Virus record (IMG/VR): IMGVR_UViG_3300025311_000019
Coordinates: 1 to 21,725 of that record
Direction: 5' to 3' (one strand)
Source: a virus
DNA: 21,725 bases
The notes under the pieces were generated by a model. It had not been told where the DNA came from, did not search any database, and saw only the letters and a list, made by a program, of their open reading frames with translations. Positions 19,902 through 21,725 of the stretch are shown here, piece after piece (position 1 is the stretch's first letter; each line of letters begins with the position of its first letter). The position numbers and the translations under genes are program-made.

Positions 19902-20245
19902 AGTCCAAAAGCTCCTTCTTGTTCGAGTTGGTCAAAATCAACGGGGGTGGCCCCTGCAAAGGCGTCCCGCAGGTGTTTGGCTTTGGTGAGGCTGTGCAGC
20001 CCCCGCTGGCGCAGGAACTCGGCGACGGCATCGACCTCGGCCTGCGTCTGGGCGATGTAGTAGCCGGTCGAGGGATGCGCGCAGACGGGCGTGCCTTCTT
20101 CGATCAGTTCGTCGGCGAGCTTCCTAACGGCGCGCGGCGTGGTGTCGAGCATGGAGGCCAGGGTTTCGACGCTCTGGCCGTTGAGCGCGCCGAGCTTCAG
20201 CGCGGCCTTGAGTGCGGCGGTGGTCACTGCTTTTTCAGTGCTCAT
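19898..20245 (-). CDS. Winged-helix-like DNA-binding protein
   Basis: 115 aa with a strong AGGAGGA. Residues about 10-68, 'ALKAALKLGALNGQSVETLASMLDTTPRAVRKLADELIEEGTPVCAHPSTGYYIA', read as a helix-turn-helix plus wing, like HTH_11-type domains. The rest is helical (QAEVDAVAEFLRQRGLHSLTKAKHLRDAF). A regulator or replication accessory protein is possible. The stop overlaps the Gam-like ATG. The exact family was not identified. Confidence 0.7.
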   Translation of the reverse strand: MSTEKAVTTAALKAALKLGALNGQSVETLASMLDTTPRAVRKLADELIEEGTPVCAHPSTGYYIAQTQAEVDAVAEFLRQRGLHSLTKAKHLRDAFAGATPVDFDQLEQEGAFGL

Positions 20246-20257
20246 GAATTCCTCCTC

Positions 20258-20599
20258 CTAGAGGTCGTAGGGGCCGACGGACTGCCGCCGGCAGGGACTG
20301 CACAGGCGGTTCATCGAATGCGCGGACTCAAAGGAATGACCGCAGCAGAGGCACTTGCGCCACTTTCGCTCGCCCAGCCCACCGTTCTTGACGTGCGCGC
20401 GCTGGCCGCTGGCACAGGCCGGTGCCGGATTACCCAGCAAGGCCGGTTGCCGGCGGCGGATGGCGAGCTTTCCCAGGCGGGACGGGATTGAGGACTCCGG
20501 TCGCCCCAGGTCGGCGGCGATCCACTTTTGCGTTTTCCCGGCGCCGCGAAGCGCGATGAGGCGCGCGTCTTCTTCCGGGGTCCAAAGTCGGCGCGTCAT
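20258..20599 (-). CDS. Myb/SANT-like HTH and zinc-ribbon protein
   Basis: 113 aa. The N-terminus 'RRLWTPEEDARLIALRGAGKTQKWIAADLGRPESSIPSRLGKL' (about 3-45) is a Myb-like helix-turn-helix. The C-terminus has CxxC at 83-86 and CxxC at 100-103 (CLCC ... CSPC), a zinc ribbon. Together they indicate a small DNA-binding protein made early in infection. The target is unknown. The start overlaps the HExxH gene stop (ATGA). Confidence 0.75.
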   Translation of the reverse strand: MTRRLWTPEEDARLIALRGAGKTQKWIAADLGRPESSIPSRLGKLAIRRRQPALLGNPAPACASGQRAHVKNGGLGERKWRKCLCCGHSFESAHSMNRLCSPCRRQSVGPYDL

Positions 20600-21006
20600 G
20601 GCCGTACCTCGATGCCGCGCCGCCGCAGCTCGCTGAAGATCGCGCCGGAGAGCAGGCCGACCGACAGCGCCAGCTCTTCGTCGTCGTCGCCGGCGGCGCC
20701 GCCATCGCCTGCCCCAGAAGGGGCGTTCCAGGCGGGCGACGCATGGACCACGGCGTGCACCACTTCGTGCGGCACCAGCTCGGCGAGCCGGCCATCGGCG
20801 GGCAGGACGACGATGCCGGCGACGCGCGCCGGGCGGCGGCCGCCGGTGAAGTAGGCATGCACGCGCCGGCGCTCGCGCCGCGCCGCGCTCCGCGGCCGGC
20901 CGTAGTACTCGGCATCGACGTCGGCGATGGTCGGCAGCACCCGGACATCGACGCGGATGCCGCGCTGGCGCACGGTGAACACCGCCAGGGCGCGGGCCGG
21001 CGTCAT
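20596..21006 (-). CDS. HExxH metallopeptidase-like protein
   Basis: 136 aa from ATG 21006, chosen because it overlaps the previous stop (ATGA); the longer open frame is a shadow. Residues 78-88 read VPHEVVHAVVH, a zinc-metalloprotease HExxH motif (His80, Glu81, His84). An acidic run follows, then 'EELALSVGLLSGAIF' (about 113-127), where a third Glu ligand could lie. Before it, 'RRPARVAGIVVLPADG' looks strand-like. The family is not recognised; activity against a host regulator is only an idea. Confidence 0.7.
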   Translation of the reverse strand: MTPARALAVFTVRQRGIRVDVRVLPTIADVDAEYYGRPRSAARRERRRVHAYFTGGRRPARVAGIVVLPADGRLAELVPHEVVHAVVHASPAWNAPSGAGDGGAAGDDDEELALSVGLLSGAIFSELRRRGIEVRP

Positions 21007-21197
21007 GACAGTTGCTCCTCGATCACGCAGCCCTCGACGAAGTTGAACAGGGCGCGCAGATCGTCGGCCGAGAGGCTGAGCGTTACGTCGCCCTTGACCA
21101 CCTGCAGGCGGCGCGTGGAGAACCACGCATAGACCGCGTCCGTCTCGCGCCTGGCGATGCAGCCGGGGATCTCGCTGGGCGTGTTGGGGGCGGTCAT
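21003..21197 (-). CDS. Hypothetical early protein, 64 aa
   Basis: Starts as MTAPNTPSEIPGCIARRE and contains a mixed region 'VYAWFSTRRLQVVKGDVTLSLSADDLRALFNFVEGCVI', suggestive of a small alpha/beta fold with a beta-hairpin. Both ends overlap neighbouring genes by 4 bp. No family is recognised. Confidence 0.62.
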   Translation of the reverse strand: MTAPNTPSEIPGCIARRETDAVYAWFSTRRLQVVKGDVTLSLSADDLRALFNFVEGCVIEEQLS

Positions 21198-21526
21198 GCC
21201 GGCACCCGCTCAAGCCATTGCACGGTAACGCCGCAGCGGCTGAATACGCCGACGCGATAGGCGCCGGTGTCGTCGGCGCCGGTGCGGTCGTAGCTGGCGA
21301 TGCCGACCCTCACCAGCTCGCGCACGTGGGGGCAATCCTTGAGCCAGAGGATCGGCGTTTTGCTGACGATGTCGGCCTGGAAGGCAATGACTTCGTAGTC
21401 GTTGCGCAGCAGGCTGTTGGCGGCTTCGAGGATGGTGTGCACGTAGGCATGCACGTTCATCGGCGGAACGACCGGCGCAGAGCGGCGCGGCGTAGCGACG
21501 CGCAGATGGGTGATGGTGGCAGTCAT
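21194..21526 (-). CDS. Hypothetical early protein, 110 aa
   Basis: Starts at ATG 21526 (MTATITHLRVATPRRSAPVV) after GGAGGG, overlapping the previous stop (ATGA). The middle reads 'NVHAYVHTILEAANSLLRNDYEVIAFQADIVSKTPILWLKDCPHVRELV', a helix followed by strands, then 'YRVGVFSRCGVTVQWLERVPA'. Part resembles a compact alpha/beta protein with two Cys; no family is recognised. It belongs to the coupled early operon. Confidence 0.65.
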   Translation of the reverse strand: MTATITHLRVATPRRSAPVVPPMNVHAYVHTILEAANSLLRNDYEVIAFQADIVSKTPILWLKDCPHVRELVRVGIASYDRTGADDTGAYRVGVFSRCGVTVQWLERVPA

Positions 21527-21725
21527 GTTTTTCCCTCCAGAGGCTTGAGCGGGCAGCGCTGGCATTCGCGCCAGATGCGCATGGCCAGCGGGTTGTGGGT
21601 GGGCGCGGGCTGGTTGGCCTTGCGGCATTCGGCGCGCGGGGCGCGGGTGCCGATGGCCGGGCAATCGACGTCGGATTCGAGATCGAGAACGCGCCGGATG
21701 AAGTCGCCGGGGACGTCCGAATAGC
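21523..21725 (-). CDS. Cys-rich hypothetical protein, C-terminal fragment
   Basis: The last 66 codons of a gene entering from the right edge: SDVPGDFIRRVLDLESDVDC..., ending CQRCPLKPLEGKT. Cysteines occur as one after ESDVD, one in 'AECRK' and a CxxC pair in 'RECQRCP', compatible with a zinc-binding site. It shares ATGA with the next gene. No family is recognised from this part. Confidence 0.6.
   Translation of the reverse strand, partial: YSDVPGDFIRRVLDLESDVDCPAIGTRAPRAECRKANQPAPTHNPLAMRIWRECQRCPLKPLEGKT

Noticed and set aside
1-21725. CRISPR arrays, tRNA or rRNA genes, insertion sequences and phage ends
   Set aside because: No regularly spaced repeats, no cloverleaf-like sequence and no transposase were seen; the ends of the phage lie outside the window.

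Overview
The window is the interior of a Mu-like (transposable, contractile-tailed) prophage in a GC-rich proteobacterium. A betaproteobacterial host is my guess from base composition and gene style only; no host gene, phage end or attachment site is visible. Almost all genes lie on the minus strand, so phage order runs from high to low coordinates. Families were recognised from sequence memory and gene order, not from a search.

Early/middle block (21725 down to about 15944): small, mostly ATGA-overlapping genes. They include a cysteine-rich fragment at the edge, an HExxH protein, a Myb-like/zinc-ribbon protein, a winged-helix-like protein, a Gam-like nuclease inhibitor, a DUF2786 protein, a gene broken at homopolymer runs, GemA (Mu gp16-like), a small membrane protein, a Mor/C-family activator and two proteins with export signals. 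A terminator hairpin (15894-15927) closes the block. The repressor and the transposase genes A and B would lie beyond the right edge.

Late block 1 (15889 to 8037): a 21-bp late-promoter-like motif is followed by a Cys-rich 51-aa gene, holin, transglycosylase endolysin, nested Rz/Rz1 spanins, a YiiX/NlpC-like hydrolase, a DksA/TraR zinc finger, gp25-, gp26- and gp27-like proteins, the terminase large subunit (gp28), the portal (gp29) and the gpF minor head protein with a probable C-terminal BECR nuclease-like domain.

Cargo island (about 6324-7894, plus strand): a separate transcription unit facing against the late genes. It has a TTGACA promoter, a short leader with its own terminator, a structured region that can mask the ribosome binding site, four coupled reading frames (73, 53, 29 and 243 aa, the last antirepressor-like with an HTH) and a strong terminator. 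It sits between gpF and the second late-promoter motif, and is the best candidate for an undescribed system.

Late block 2 (6280 to 1): a second copy of the 21-bp motif is followed by gpI protease with an internal scaffold start, a decoration-like protein, a gpT major capsid protein with an unusual signal-peptide-like N-terminus, gp35-, gp36-, gpG-, gp37- and gp38-like proteins, the tail sheath (gpL) and the start of the tail tube gene. The single Mor/C-family activator plausibly drives both late blocks through the repeated motif; this is inference.
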